A DNA stretch of 64,000 nt from Cohaesibacter sp. GTDB lineage: Bacteria > Pseudomonadota > Alphaproteobacteria > Rhizobiales > Cohaesibacteraceae. Below, one piece after another: positions 53,206 to 61,467 of the stretch. Positions within the stretch are counted from its first letter, which is position 1. Each line of letters begins with the position of its first letter. The notes below the pieces were generated by a model, which saw only the letters and a program-made list of their open reading frames with translations, was not told the origin of the DNA and made no database searches. The position numbers and the translations under genes are program-made. Where the stretch lies: NCBI GenBank assembly GCA_025210795.1, contig JAOAQZ010000016.1:62001-126000 (forward strand), written 5' to 3'.

Positions 53206-54171
53206 TCAATCGAGTTTAAATTCTACCCGGCGATGAGCTGCCATTTGCTGCTCATGGGAATAAAGCCCCTTGTCATCAAAAGGAAAGGGATCACCCTCGC
53301 CCTTGGCTTTGATGGAAATCCCGCCTTCATAGCCCTTTTCTTCCAACGCTGCTTTCACCGCTTCGGCCCGGCCCATGGACAGGCGCATATTATAAGCGTC
53401 CGTGCCTTTGGGGTCGGTATGGCCAACGACTGTGATGGAAGGAAATTTCTGTTTTTTCAGCAAAGTGAAAACCTGATTGAGGGTTTCCTTTCCAATTGGG
53501 CTTAAGGCATGAGAGTCAAAATCAAATTTGATCGGCACCGGAACCTTGCGCACCTTATAGCCGCGGGTTGAAAAGCTATAAATAGAGATCGGATCACCGC
53601 TGCGGGTGGTTTGCAATTTCACCTCATCAACATGAGACGCCAATTGCTGGTAAATGACCGAGACTTCATCAAGGCGGCGGCGCAAAAGGGCGATTTCCTC
53701 AATATCCGGCTCTGTCGGGGTTACTTGCGGATCATCAAGAGCTGCCAGCGCGGCGCTATAGGCCTTAAAGGCCTCACCAACGCGTGAGGTTAAACGAAAA
53801 ATCTCTCCATGAAAGAAGGACAATTTCCAGTGAGAGCTGTAGTAAAACAGATCGGAGATATGGGACTCCAGCTGAGTAAAATCAGGCGAGGGCGCCGCCA
53901 AGGCCGATTGAATGGAGCCAAGCTCGCGCCCAGCGATGGCATGGCCGATTGCATCAACCTTGGCCCGATCACAATCACTTTCATCATTGGCCTTGTCATA
54001 CAGATCCATCAATTGCATGGCGGGGGCTGATGACAGGCTTTGGAACTCTTTTTCAATATCAGCGCAACTGATCAGACCGGATGCAGACACATCAGAGGCG
54101 GCAAAGACTGGCAATAAAATGGCCCCTAATTTTGCATAGGATCTCCAAGAAGCAAATATCCGCTTTTTCAT
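53206..54171 (-). CDS. Exported OmpA-family protein (321 aa)
   Basis: A 321-residue protein. A signal peptide is likely (KLGAILLPVFAASDVSASG), followed by a helical region of about 150 residues and a C-terminal OmpA/peptidoglycan-binding domain (IKFDFDSHALSPIGKETLNQ, VVGHTDPKGTDAYN). Such domains hold proteins to the cell wall in the periplasm. It is between a small exported protein and the first caspase gene in the leftward arm. A second, shorter OmpA-like protein is encoded in the rightward arm. Confidence 0.88.
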   Translation of the reverse strand: MKKRIFASWRSYAKLGAILLPVFAASDVSASGLISCADIEKEFQSLSSAPAMQLMDLYDKANDESDCDRAKVDAIGHAIAGRELGSIQSALAAPSPDFTQLESHISDLFYYSSHWKLSFFHGEIFRLTSRVGEAFKAYSAALAALDDPQVTPTEPDIEEIALLRRRLDEVSVIYQQLASHVDEVKLQTTRSGDPISIYSFSTRGYKVRKVPVPIKFDFDSHALSPIGKETLNQVFTLLKKQKFPSITVVGHTDPKGTDAYNMRLSMGRAEAVKAALEEKGYEGGISIKAKGEGDPFPFDDKGLYSHEQQMAAHRRVEFKLD

Positions 54172-54194
54172 AATATCAATATCCTGTTTCTGGC

Positions 54195-54554
54195 CTATTT
54201 CTGGGTGCCAGCCTGTTTGATCAGCGCCATCAAATCCAGCGCCCCTTCAGCTGAATAGCGGCCACGATCGGTAAAATCGGGATTGGGATCTTGCGCCTCA
54301 TTCCCGGCACTGCCTGTCCCTTTGCCTGCGCGTATAATCTCGGCGGCTACAAAATGGGCAAGACGGGCATTGCTGATGGTCAAATCGCGCAAGACCGCAT
54401 TGCGCTCGATCACCTCGTCAATTTGCTTTTGGCTCACCCCAGAGGCAGAGAGCCCGACCAGATCGGCCTTGGCAGGCAGACCAGACGCGGCGAGGATCAG
54501 CAGACATCCGGCAATGCCGCCTTTCAACACGCTTTTTGAGACTTTCTTTGGCAT
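54195..54554 (-). CDS. Small exported hypothetical protein
   Basis: About 119 residues with a signal peptide (GGIAGCLLILAASGLPAKAD). The mature part is mostly helical and hydrophilic, with AVLRDLTISNARLAHFVAAE and a Gly/Ser-rich loop. I recognise no family. GAGAGGAAAGGG precedes the chosen ATG at 54552-54554. It is the second gene of the leftward arm and is close to both neighbours, so it is part of the operon. It may be a lipoprotein-like or structural partner of the caspases. Confidence 0.65.
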   Translation of the reverse strand: MPKKVSKSVLKGGIAGCLLILAASGLPAKADLVGLSASGVSQKQIDEVIERNAVLRDLTISNARLAHFVAAEIIRAGKGTGSAGNEAQDPNPDFTDRGRYSAEGALDLMALIKQAGTQK

Positions 54555-54574
54555 TGTGATCCCTTTCCTCTCTC

Positions 54575-55144
54575 TCAAATCTCTTTCAAGGCTTCGTCGA
54601 GAACAGCCAGATGCTGGGAGAAAACCGTCTCCAAGAGACCGGGGGAATGCAGCACAAGCGACCCGTACGGGGTTTTGATTTCCTCCAGCAGCTTGACGGC
54701 TCGCAAAAGTTTGAGATGCCGGCGGCAGCTTTCAACCGAAAATTGCGCAATCAGAAACCGGCACAAATCAGATTGGTCAAAACAGGGCGGTTTTCTTAAG
54801 TAATTCTCTCCCAATTTCTCAATCCCTATGGCAGAGAAATACCCATCTTGCAGCTGTGCCGCTGTGCGCCCAAGGCGCCGGATTTTGTCACCATCCTTGA
54901 TGGTGTCATCAAGATATTGATTATGCAATTTTGCAAAATTCTTTATCTTGTCGGGATCAGTGAGATTGTTGGTTTTGAGCAAAAAGAAAAACTCGGCAAT
55001 GAGGAAGATTCCATCATCACGAAGCTTCTTTTCCTGAGCGGCAGTCTCCAGCACCGAGAGCGAAACCAGCTGGTCGGCGAAAAATTTTCGCGCAGTGCGC
55101 ACAGCATGCAAAATTTGCAGATTTCTTTTGTCCGTCTCCGCCAT
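54575..55144 (-). CDS. Hypothetical 189-aa cytosolic protein, first gene of the leftward arm
   Basis: About 189 residues without signal peptide. The sequence is helical with a basic C-terminal half (SCRRHLKLLRAVKLLEEIKT followed by PYGSLVLHSPGL), where a short winged-helix-like fold is conceivable. It is the only protein of the locus that looks cytosolic, so it could be the local regulator, but I have no family match. Start ATG 55144 is a best guess; the ribosome-binding site is weak. It is immediately next to the divergent promoter region with the 18-bp repeats. Confidence 0.55.
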   Translation of the reverse strand: MAETDKRNLQILHAVRTARKFFADQLVSLSVLETAAQEKKLRDDGIFLIAEFFFLLKTNNLTDPDKIKNFAKLHNQYLDDTIKDGDKIRRLGRTAAQLQDGYFSAIGIEKLGENYLRKPPCFDQSDLCRFLIAQFSVESCRRHLKLLRAVKLLEEIKTPYGSLVLHSPGLLETVFSQHLAVLDEALKEI

Positions 55145-55219
55145 GTGCGTGCCTGCCTGATCGTGAATTTGCAAAGGTCTGGATGAAGAGTAGAAGACAA
55201 TTCCTGTCCCCGCAAGCCT

Positions 55220-55343
55220 CCCCAAAATGAGGAGGCCAGAACAATTGAAGGAGCGCCATCAGAGCGTATTTTTCCTCAATTTCAATAAGGTGGACACTAT
55301 GCCGCACCCTAGCTATCCACATGGTCCCCAATTTGAGGAGGCC
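55220..55343. promoter_or_regulatory. 18-bp direct repeat in the divergent promoter of the protease locus
   Basis: CCCCAAAATGAGGAGGCC (55220-55237) and CCCCAATTTGAGGAGGCC (55326-55343) agree at 16 of 18 bases and lie 106 bp apart. The first copy also forms GCCTCC...GGAGGC with its left flank. The region 55145-55511 has no supported gene and is the only control region shared by both arms, so these are probable regulatory sites. Confidence 0.55.
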
Positions 55344-55511
55344 TGTTATTTGTTACCACCCCTCCCAAATTTAAAAATCTTGTGTTGCCTATATCCCCCT
55401 CCTAATATCAAGGGGCGAGCAAAGAGCTTTTCATAAAAAAGCAGATCCATTTCGATCTCTTCCCATCTTCAAAAAGCGATGCTCAGCCAGAAAAGATGAA
55501 AGGACATTTCC

Positions 55512-56606
55512 ATGTTTCATTGCCATCAAGTCAACTTCATCAAATCATTACTTGCTGGTTTGCTGATTGCCTCTGGCCCCACCCTTGCAATGGCCGAAAA
55601 TACAGCAGGCAATCGTGATTTGAAGCCTGAACAGGAAGTGATCAATACGGTCACCGCACCCACCAGCGATCTGTCGGTCAAGGTCAGCGTCAACAACAAA
55701 AAAGGCATCTACCAGCTGGGCGATGCGCTTGAGCTTTCGGTCACCACCAATAAGGATGCCTATGTCACGGTCCTTAATATCGGGGTCAATGGCACCACAA
55801 CCATTCTCTATCCTTATCAGGACGGCACCAACAACCTGATCAAGGCAGGCGAGACCCGCGCCATTTCCGGCAAAAATACCGGCGTGACCATCAAATTCCA
55901 TGCGCCAGCAGGCACCGACCTCGTCAAGGCGTTTGCCTCCACCAAAAAGATTCCGCTGCTTGATCCGGCACATATCACCAAAGCAACCTCTCGCATTGGT
56001 GTTGCCACCCAAAAGGCCCGCAATCTGGTGCCAGCCATGCAGCAGACCATTGACAATAACAGCGACAAGATCAGCTGGGCGATTGATACAATCAAGGTCA
56101 CCTCTGTCGATAAAAATGCCGCAGCCCCCATCAAGGATGCAGGCCAGATTGTTCAGGTTGCCAAGCCATTTGGCTTTACGATCAAAACCGACAAGCTGGT
56201 TTACAAAATCGGTGAGCCGGTTCAGCTGTCTGTGACCAGCAAAAAAGATTGCAAGCTGAAACTCTATAATATTGGCACATCCGGCGCTGTCAGACTGATC
56301 TATCCCAACAAGGCCCAGCCAAACGATATGATCAAAGCAGACAAAGAGCTGATGGTGCCAGAAAAAGGCAAGAAAACCCTCCTTGCCTCTATCGGCCCTG
56401 CCGGGGTTGAAAGCGTTCTCGCCCTTTGCACCACCAAAGATGCAGCTGTGGTCGGCACCGAAGCAGATTTCATCAATCAGCTTTTTCCAAAAGTGGGCGA
56501 ATGGCCAAAACTGGATGATCGCAATCTGGCTGTGATCGCCGCCCCTCAAGCCAATGCAAACCATGGCGAGACCGTTCGTGCAGCGCTGGCTCTGCTGGTG
56601 CGCTGA
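55512..56606 (+). CDS. Exported protein with two DUF4384-like domains
   Basis: A 364-residue protein with a signal peptide (SLLAGLLIASGPTLAMAEN). It has two related domains: residues 55-130 (IYQLGDALELSVTTNKDAYV) and 225-300 (VYKIGEPVQLSVTSKKDCKL). Both share the K-Y-x-(I/L)-G-(D/E)-x-(V/L)-x-L-S-V-T pattern of DUF4384. The same domain type is on the C-termini of the caspases across the promoter, which links the two arms. AAAGGA precedes the ATG. First gene of the rightward arm. DUF4384 has no known activity; binding to a partner or surface is likely. Confidence 0.82.
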   Translation: MFHCHQVNFIKSLLAGLLIASGPTLAMAENTAGNRDLKPEQEVINTVTAPTSDLSVKVSVNNKKGIYQLGDALELSVTTNKDAYVTVLNIGVNGTTTILYPYQDGTNNLIKAGETRAISGKNTGVTIKFHAPAGTDLVKAFASTKKIPLLDPAHITKATSRIGVATQKARNLVPAMQQTIDNNSDKISWAIDTIKVTSVDKNAAAPIKDAGQIVQVAKPFGFTIKTDKLVYKIGEPVQLSVTSKKDCKLKLYNIGTSGAVRLIYPNKAQPNDMIKADKELMVPEKGKKTLLASIGPAGVESVLALCTTKDAAVVGTEADFINQLFPKVGEWPKLDDRNLAVIAAPQANANHGETVRAALALLVR

Positions 56607-56696
56607 TCTTGCGCCCATAAATGCCCTTTAAAACCCAAGGATGGCGACCCTTATTTGATTTTGCCATCCTCTCGTCGCCATCCTTAAACTGATTGC

Positions 56697-57950
56697 ATGG
56701 ATAATCCGATGAGCGGAACAAATTTTACCCTCACAACGGCCCTCTCCCTCTTCCTGCTTGGCAGCTCTGCAAGCCTTTCAGGCGCGGCCTCCTTACCAGC
56801 CCCTTGCACCGGCGCCAGTGCAAATCTGGCGCTCAAGATTTTAACGCAGCTGGCACAAGACAAAAGCAAGAAGGCCCCGAACGCAAAAGACAGCCTTCTC
56901 GTTTCGCCAGAAGGCGTGCGCTCGGTGCTTTCCGGTCTGGCTCTGGGAGCAAGCAAAGACAGCAAGGCTCTGATTAAAAGCCTGTATAACGGCAAGGATA
57001 TCCGCTCTTGCGCTTGGAATAGCCCATCTCCTAAAAAAGCAATGAAGGGTAAGGACAAGGCTTTTCGTGCTCTCAATCTTGATTTGCTTTTGCTGGGTGG
57101 TGGCATTTCCCTTCAGCCCCCTATCGTCAAGGCCTTATCGGACAAGAAGAGCAAGACCAAGATCGTCTCCATTCCGCAAAAAGAATTTGCAGCATGGCAA
57201 AGCAAGCTCAATAAGAGCATTGCGGATGAGTATACTGACGGCTTGATCAAAGACGCCCTTGATCTGGACCCGGCAACCGCCTTTGCCTGGAGCAATATTC
57301 TTTACTTCAAGGCCCCTTGGCGCATGCCATTTGATCCGAAAAAGACCAAAAAAGCGGCTTTCTATCCCAGCGCTGATCACTCCAAAGCCAAGCAAGTGCC
57401 CATGATGTCTATGGAGCAATCTGTCCTTTTTGACGAGGATCAGACCTTCACGCGCATCCTCCTTCCCTATGAGGATGGGGATCATTACATGCAGCTCTTC
57501 TTGCCAAAATCAGGCTATGCCCCAAGCAAGTGGATTGGCAAAATCAAGGCGCAAGATCTGCAAGTTGGCCTTAAAAAAGTTGGTGAACATTCTATCCTGA
57601 ATTGGAAAGGCAAGGCCGAGCGGATCAAGCTTTCTCTGCCGCGCTTTGATCTCTTTGCCGATCTTGATTTGGCAAAGCTTTTAAAATCCGCTGGTTTTGG
57701 TGGCCTGTTTGGCTCACCAGGCGCCTTTCCCGATCTTATCAAACCGGCCCAGCCTCTCACCGCCTTGACCCAAAAATTGCGGGTCATCACCGATGAGACA
57801 GGCTCGAAGGCCGCCGCCGTCACCACCGCCCTTATGGAGCGCAGCCATGGAAAGTCACGCGAAATCCATTTCAATCGCCCGTTTTTCTTTGCCATCAGCC
57901 AAGCCTCAACAGGCGCTCAGCTCTTCACCGGTGTGGTGAGCAAGCCCTAA
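56697..57950 (+). CDS. Exported serpin (serine protease inhibitor)
   Basis: A 417-residue serpin with a probable signal peptide (TTALSLFLLGSSASLSGAA). The shutter-type DSLLVSPEGVRSVLSGLALGA, the hinge ETGSKAAAVTTA (367-378) and the serpin C-terminal signature IHFNRPFFFAI (390-400) are present. The hinge has small residues at P12-P9, so this should be an inhibitory serpin. Counting 17 from E367, P1 falls at Ser383 with Arg382 just before; the loop could present Arg at P1 in another register. That would suit the trypsin-like enzyme encoded three genes later. Ribosome-binding site is weak. Confidence 0.92.
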   Translation: MDNPMSGTNFTLTTALSLFLLGSSASLSGAASLPAPCTGASANLALKILTQLAQDKSKKAPNAKDSLLVSPEGVRSVLSGLALGASKDSKALIKSLYNGKDIRSCAWNSPSPKKAMKGKDKAFRALNLDLLLLGGGISLQPPIVKALSDKKSKTKIVSIPQKEFAAWQSKLNKSIADEYTDGLIKDALDLDPATAFAWSNILYFKAPWRMPFDPKKTKKAAFYPSADHSKAKQVPMMSMEQSVLFDEDQTFTRILLPYEDGDHYMQLFLPKSGYAPSKWIGKIKAQDLQVGLKKVGEHSILNWKGKAERIKLSLPRFDLFADLDLAKLLKSAGFGGLFGSPGAFPDLIKPAQPLTALTQKLRVITDETGSKAAAVTTALMERSHGKSREIHFNRPFFFAISQASTGAQLFTGVVSKP

Positions 57951-57985
57951 GGCACAGCCGATATTCATTAGTCAGGAACAAGATC

Positions 57986-58501
57986 ATGGCATTTTCCGCA
58001 CATTGTCTAAAACTCGCTTCAGTGATCGCATTCACATCCCTGTTCACCCTGCCTGCAAGCGCCGAGGACATCCGCAGCCGCTCCGCCTTTACCCAAGGCA
58101 GCAGTACGGTGCGCGATCTGGTGGTTGTTCTCGATCCTGACCAAAAGCCGCCGCAGGGCAGCGAGGTTTCTGTCTATCTTCCCGTTCGCTTTGCCTATAA
58201 TTCTTCGGCTTTATCGCAAGTCGCCAAGCGCAATCTTGATGTGATTGCCGAAGCGATGCTGACCCCCAAGCTCAAGGCCATCAATTTCATTGTCGAAGGC
58301 CATACCGATGCCTCGGGCTCCCGGTCCTATAATCAGGCCCTGTCTCTTCGCCGTGCGCAATCGGCCGCCCGCTATCTGGGCCAAAAGGGCGTTGAGGCCA
58401 AGCGTCTGGCCATTCGCGGCCATGGCGAGGACAATCCTCTACCCAACCATCCGGCAAGAGCTGCCGAGCAGCGGCGCGTGGAGTTTGTCCGCATTTTTTA
58501 A
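57986..58501 (+). CDS. Exported OmpA-family protein (171 aa)
   Basis: A 171-residue protein with signal peptide (VIAFTSLFTLPASAED) and an OmpA-like peptidoglycan-binding domain over residues 65-171 (FIVEGHTDASGSRSYNQALS, AIRGHGEDNP, AEQRRVEFVRIF). It should be periplasmic and bound to the cell wall. It follows the serpin gene by 35 nt and precedes the 204-aa exported protein gene. It may tether partners of the locus in the periplasm. Confidence 0.88.
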   Translation: MAFSAHCLKLASVIAFTSLFTLPASAEDIRSRSAFTQGSSTVRDLVVVLDPDQKPPQGSEVSVYLPVRFAYNSSALSQVAKRNLDVIAEAMLTPKLKAINFIVEGHTDASGSRSYNQALSLRRAQSAARYLGQKGVEAKRLAIRGHGEDNPLPNHPARAAEQRRVEFVRIF

Positions 58502-58543
58502 ACCATAGGCGTGCCTGAGACTTAAGCGATGGAGATTGGGGTT

Positions 58544-59158
58544 ATGAGACATATTCTTTCAGCCGTTCTTTTGGTCGGGACCATATCCCTCCCGGCATCC
58601 GCCCTTGCTGAACGCTGCAAAACCATTGCGGTAGAGCCGGAAAAAACCATGGGCGATCACACGCTTAACCTGGCGATCCTCTATGATGGCAAGGTGATTG
58701 GCTCCAAGACCAAAAAACCAAAATTGAAAGTGGGTAAGATCGTCAAGGATATTTGCTTCACCTCTTCGCAAAAGGGCTTTATCAGCCTGTGGTCCCACGG
58801 AGCCAAAAATATCCGCCCCACCCGCATTTTGCCCAATGAATATATGCATGCCGAAGATGATGAGGTGGGCTTTGCTATCAAGGCAGGCAAGAAGTCCTGC
58901 TTCTCCCATTATCTGGGCAAAAAGAAGGTCAATTTAAAAGTACAAAAGCCTTACGGTCAGGCCGAGCTTTACTTGCATTTCTCTCCCTCAAAAGTTGGTC
59001 AGTTCAATCCCGATGATCTGCCAACCATTGGCAATCGGGAAGTCAGCATCCCTGAGACTTGCCCCAATGCGGGGGAAGAGACAAACATGAAAACCCTGCC
59101 GCGCGGCCCCCAGACACCCTATGCCTCAACCACCATTCGCTATGAGGTTGTAAAATGA
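58544..59158 (+). CDS. Exported hypothetical protein, possibly DUF4384-related
   Basis: A 204-residue protein with signal peptide (AVLLVGTISLPASALAERC). The mature part includes SSQKGFISLWSHGAKNIRPT, which resembles the beta-strand pattern of DUF4384 (GYLTLLDHNAAGD in the caspase). The resemblance is weak. GGAG lies 9 nt upstream of ATG 58544; an ATG 15 nt earlier overlaps that site. The end overlaps the protease gene (ATGA), so the two are translationally coupled and may act together, for example as a chaperone or exosite partner. Confidence 0.6.
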   Translation: MRHILSAVLLVGTISLPASALAERCKTIAVEPEKTMGDHTLNLAILYDGKVIGSKTKKPKLKVGKIVKDICFTSSQKGFISLWSHGAKNIRPTRILPNEYMHAEDDEVGFAIKAGKKSCFSHYLGKKKVNLKVQKPYGQAELYLHFSPSKVGQFNPDDLPTIGNREVSIPETCPNAGEETNMKTLPRGPQTPYASTTIRYEVVK

Positions 59159-60003
59159 AACGACAGTTTTTCGCCACTCTCTCTGTGGCTTTTCTGGTCA
59201 CTCAGCTGACCTCTTTGGCAAGCGCACAGCAGCGCTTCTCTTGCGAGACGACGGACGGAAAAGTCCAGTCGCGCATTGTTGGCGGGCAATCAGCCAACAT
59301 CAATGACTGGCCCTGGCAGGTGCTGGTCAGAGCCAGCAAGGGGTCTCGCGCGGCCTATTGCGGCGGCTCGATTATCTCGCCCAAATGGATTTTAACTGCC
59401 GCCCACTGCGTGATTGACAAAAGCGGCAAACCCATGACCTCTCTGGGGTTTAAATACAGGATTGTTCACGGCAAGAATAAACCACTGAAGACCAAGGGAA
59501 TGGCGGTTAAGAAGATTATCGCCCATCCCAACTATAACCCGCGCAATTTCAGCAATGATATCGCGCTCATCCGGCTACATCAGGATATTCCGGGGGGTGC
59601 TGGGCGCGCCATCCAGCTCTCTTCCAAAAAGCTTGATGAGGTTTTTGCCCGCCCCCTTCTGTGCTCCACCGTCACCGGATGGGGTGCAAAGGCGGAAAGG
59701 CAGCCGGTATCCAGCACCCTGTTCCGGGCCGATATTCCCCTTATCAGTTTTGATCGGTGCAACAAGGCCTATCCCAACTCCATTGGCTCAAAAAATATTT
59801 GTGCAGGCTTTGAGCAAGGGGGCATTGATTCCTGTCAGGGCGATAGCGGCGGCCCTCTTGTGGTACGCTGGGGCTCCTCCGACCGCTTCATTCAGGTTGG
59901 TGTCGTCAGCTGGGGCGAGGGCTGTGCAAGACCCGGCAAACCGGGTGTCTATACCCGCGTTTCCAAATATATCAGCTGGATCCAGCAACATACGGGGAAG
60001 TGA
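59155..60003 (+). CDS. Trypsin-like serine protease (S1A) with propeptide
   Basis: A 282-residue complete S1A protease. Signal peptide at residues 1-24, propeptide to Arg40, then the activation sequence R-IVGG. The triad is His84 (TAAHC), Asp135 (NDIAL) and Ser231 (GDSGGP). Asp225 six residues before the Ser is the trypsin specificity residue, so it should cut after Arg or Lys and could activate itself. Cys30 in the propeptide may pair with Cys170, as in chymotrypsinogen; Cys69-85, 202-216 and 227-257 complete the usual set. S1A proteases are uncommon in bacteria. Last gene of the rightward arm. Confidence 0.95.
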   Translation: MKRQFFATLSVAFLVTQLTSLASAQQRFSCETTDGKVQSRIVGGQSANINDWPWQVLVRASKGSRAAYCGGSIISPKWILTAAHCVIDKSGKPMTSLGFKYRIVHGKNKPLKTKGMAVKKIIAHPNYNPRNFSNDIALIRLHQDIPGGAGRAIQLSSKKLDEVFARPLLCSTVTGWGAKAERQPVSSTLFRADIPLISFDRCNKAYPNSIGSKNICAGFEQGGIDSCQGDSGGPLVVRWGSSDRFIQVGVVSWGEGCARPGKPGVYTRVSKYISWIQQHTGK

Positions 60004-60093
60004 AGCGCGGGACCGACATTCCCCCGGGCGTGTCACCACAAGAGAAAAGCATAAGAGCGAAAGTTCAAGACCTGTGACCCAAGGTAACAGACT

Positions 60094-61428
60094 TTAAAGC
60101 CGCAAGGCGATTTGCAAATCGGCGACATTGGTGCCGGTCGCACCCATGATCAGAAGATCACCCGAGAGGGACAAAGCCTGATAGCTGTCATTATTCTCAA
60201 GCAGGGCTTTTGGGTCCCCCCCCTTGGCGCGGATGCGGTCAAGACTGCCCCCATCCACAATGGCACCGGCTGCATCGGTTGGGCCATCGCGCCCATCGGT
60301 GCCGCCACTTAAAAAGACCCAGTCGCCACCATAGCCCGCCTCTTCCATTAGGGTTGCAACCTGAAGGGCCAGTTCCTGATTGCGCCCTCCCCGCCCATCA
60401 CCTTTCAGCTGAACCGTTGTCTCGCCGCCAAAAAGCACAGGCTGTCCTGCCGAAGTTTCCAACATATGATGTACAATAATGGCCGCTGCCTCTTCTACAG
60501 ATCCAACCAATGGTGTCCTAATCACCTTGGCTCTTCCCTCGCAGTGCTCTGCCATGGCATCAAGGGAGCGCGCATTACTGCCGACCAGTATGGCGTTGCT
60601 GATATTTTTCCGGTCTTTAAGGGGGGAGTGATCAGCGCGTGCATGAGCCTCTGCATCAGCCTGCTGCAAATGCTGACGCACCGACTGCGGCACCTCGTCC
60701 CAAAGCCCCAATTCCGCAAGTTTGTCACGGGCCTCATCCCGCGTGCCGATGGCGGCAATGGTCGGGCCGCTGGCAATCACCCGCAGATCATCACCAATCA
60801 CATCCGAGAGGATAAGGCTGCATTGACGCGCCGGTTTTGCAATGGCCGCCAATCGCCCGCCTTTAAGGCCCGATAAAGCCTGCCGCACCAGGTTCATCTC
60901 GGTAATGTCAGCGCCAGAGGCCAGCAATTTGGCATTGACGTCCATTTTGTCTGAAAGGCTGAGGCCTTCTGCCGGCATTGGCAATAGAGCAGAGCCGCCG
61001 CCGCTGATGAGGAACAGCACAAAGTCATCAGCCCCCGCGCTGTGCGCCAGCTCTTTGACCGCTTGAGCAGCAAGAAGGCCCTGACCATCAGGCACCGGAT
61101 GTCCGGCAGGATAGCATCGGCCTTCAAAGGCAGGCTCACCTTGTTTGATCCGCTCTTGCAAGGCGTCATAATTTTCATAATTGGTGACGGCAAGCGCAGT
61201 TTTGTTGGGATGGTCTGAAAAATGCTCAAGCGCCGCTTCAGCCATACCAAGGGCCGCTTTGCCAATGGCGAGAATGATCAGCCGACCACCACCCTTTACC
61301 TCAAGCGGATGCTGTTGTAACTGCTTTAAGACAGATTGGTACGGGTCGGCGGCGGCAACGCCAGCCAAAAAGATATCACGCAGCTGCGCCCGCGCGTTGT
61401 CCTGCATCTCGCCCCTATTTGTTGTCAT
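60094..61428 (-). CDS. Glycerate 2-kinase (DUF4147/MOFRL family)
   Basis: A 444-residue glycerate kinase of the MOFRL class. The N-terminal DUF4147 domain has ILAIGKAALGMAEAALEHF and LISGGGSALLPMPAEGLSL. The C-terminal MOFRL domain has GGETTVQLKGDGRGGRNQEL and LSGGTDGRDGPTDAAGAIVD. It phosphorylates D-glycerate to 2-phosphoglycerate in the serine or glyoxylate pathway. Start is ATG 61426-61428, two codons after a TTG that could also serve. It is convergent with the trypsin gene and has no link to it. Nothing is seen in the 90-bp gap between them. Confidence 0.9.
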   Translation of the reverse strand: MTTNRGEMQDNARAQLRDIFLAGVAAADPYQSVLKQLQQHPLEVKGGGRLIILAIGKAALGMAEAALEHFSDHPNKTALAVTNYENYDALQERIKQGEPAFEGRCYPAGHPVPDGQGLLAAQAVKELAHSAGADDFVLFLISGGGSALLPMPAEGLSLSDKMDVNAKLLASGADITEMNLVRQALSGLKGGRLAAIAKPARQCSLILSDVIGDDLRVIASGPTIAAIGTRDEARDKLAELGLWDEVPQSVRQHLQQADAEAHARADHSPLKDRKNISNAILVGSNARSLDAMAEHCEGRAKVIRTPLVGSVEEAAAIIVHHMLETSAGQPVLFGGETTVQLKGDGRGGRNQELALQVATLMEEAGYGGDWVFLSGGTDGRDGPTDAAGAIVDGGSLDRIRAKGGDPKALLENNDSYQALSLSGDLLIMGATGTNVADLQIALRL

Positions 61429-61467
61429 ATCCAATCTCTCTTTCTCTTAAAGTCCAGCGCATGTGCC

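Noticed and set aside
60004..60093. Terminator between trypsin and glycerate kinase genes
   Set aside because: I found no good stem in the 90-bp gap.
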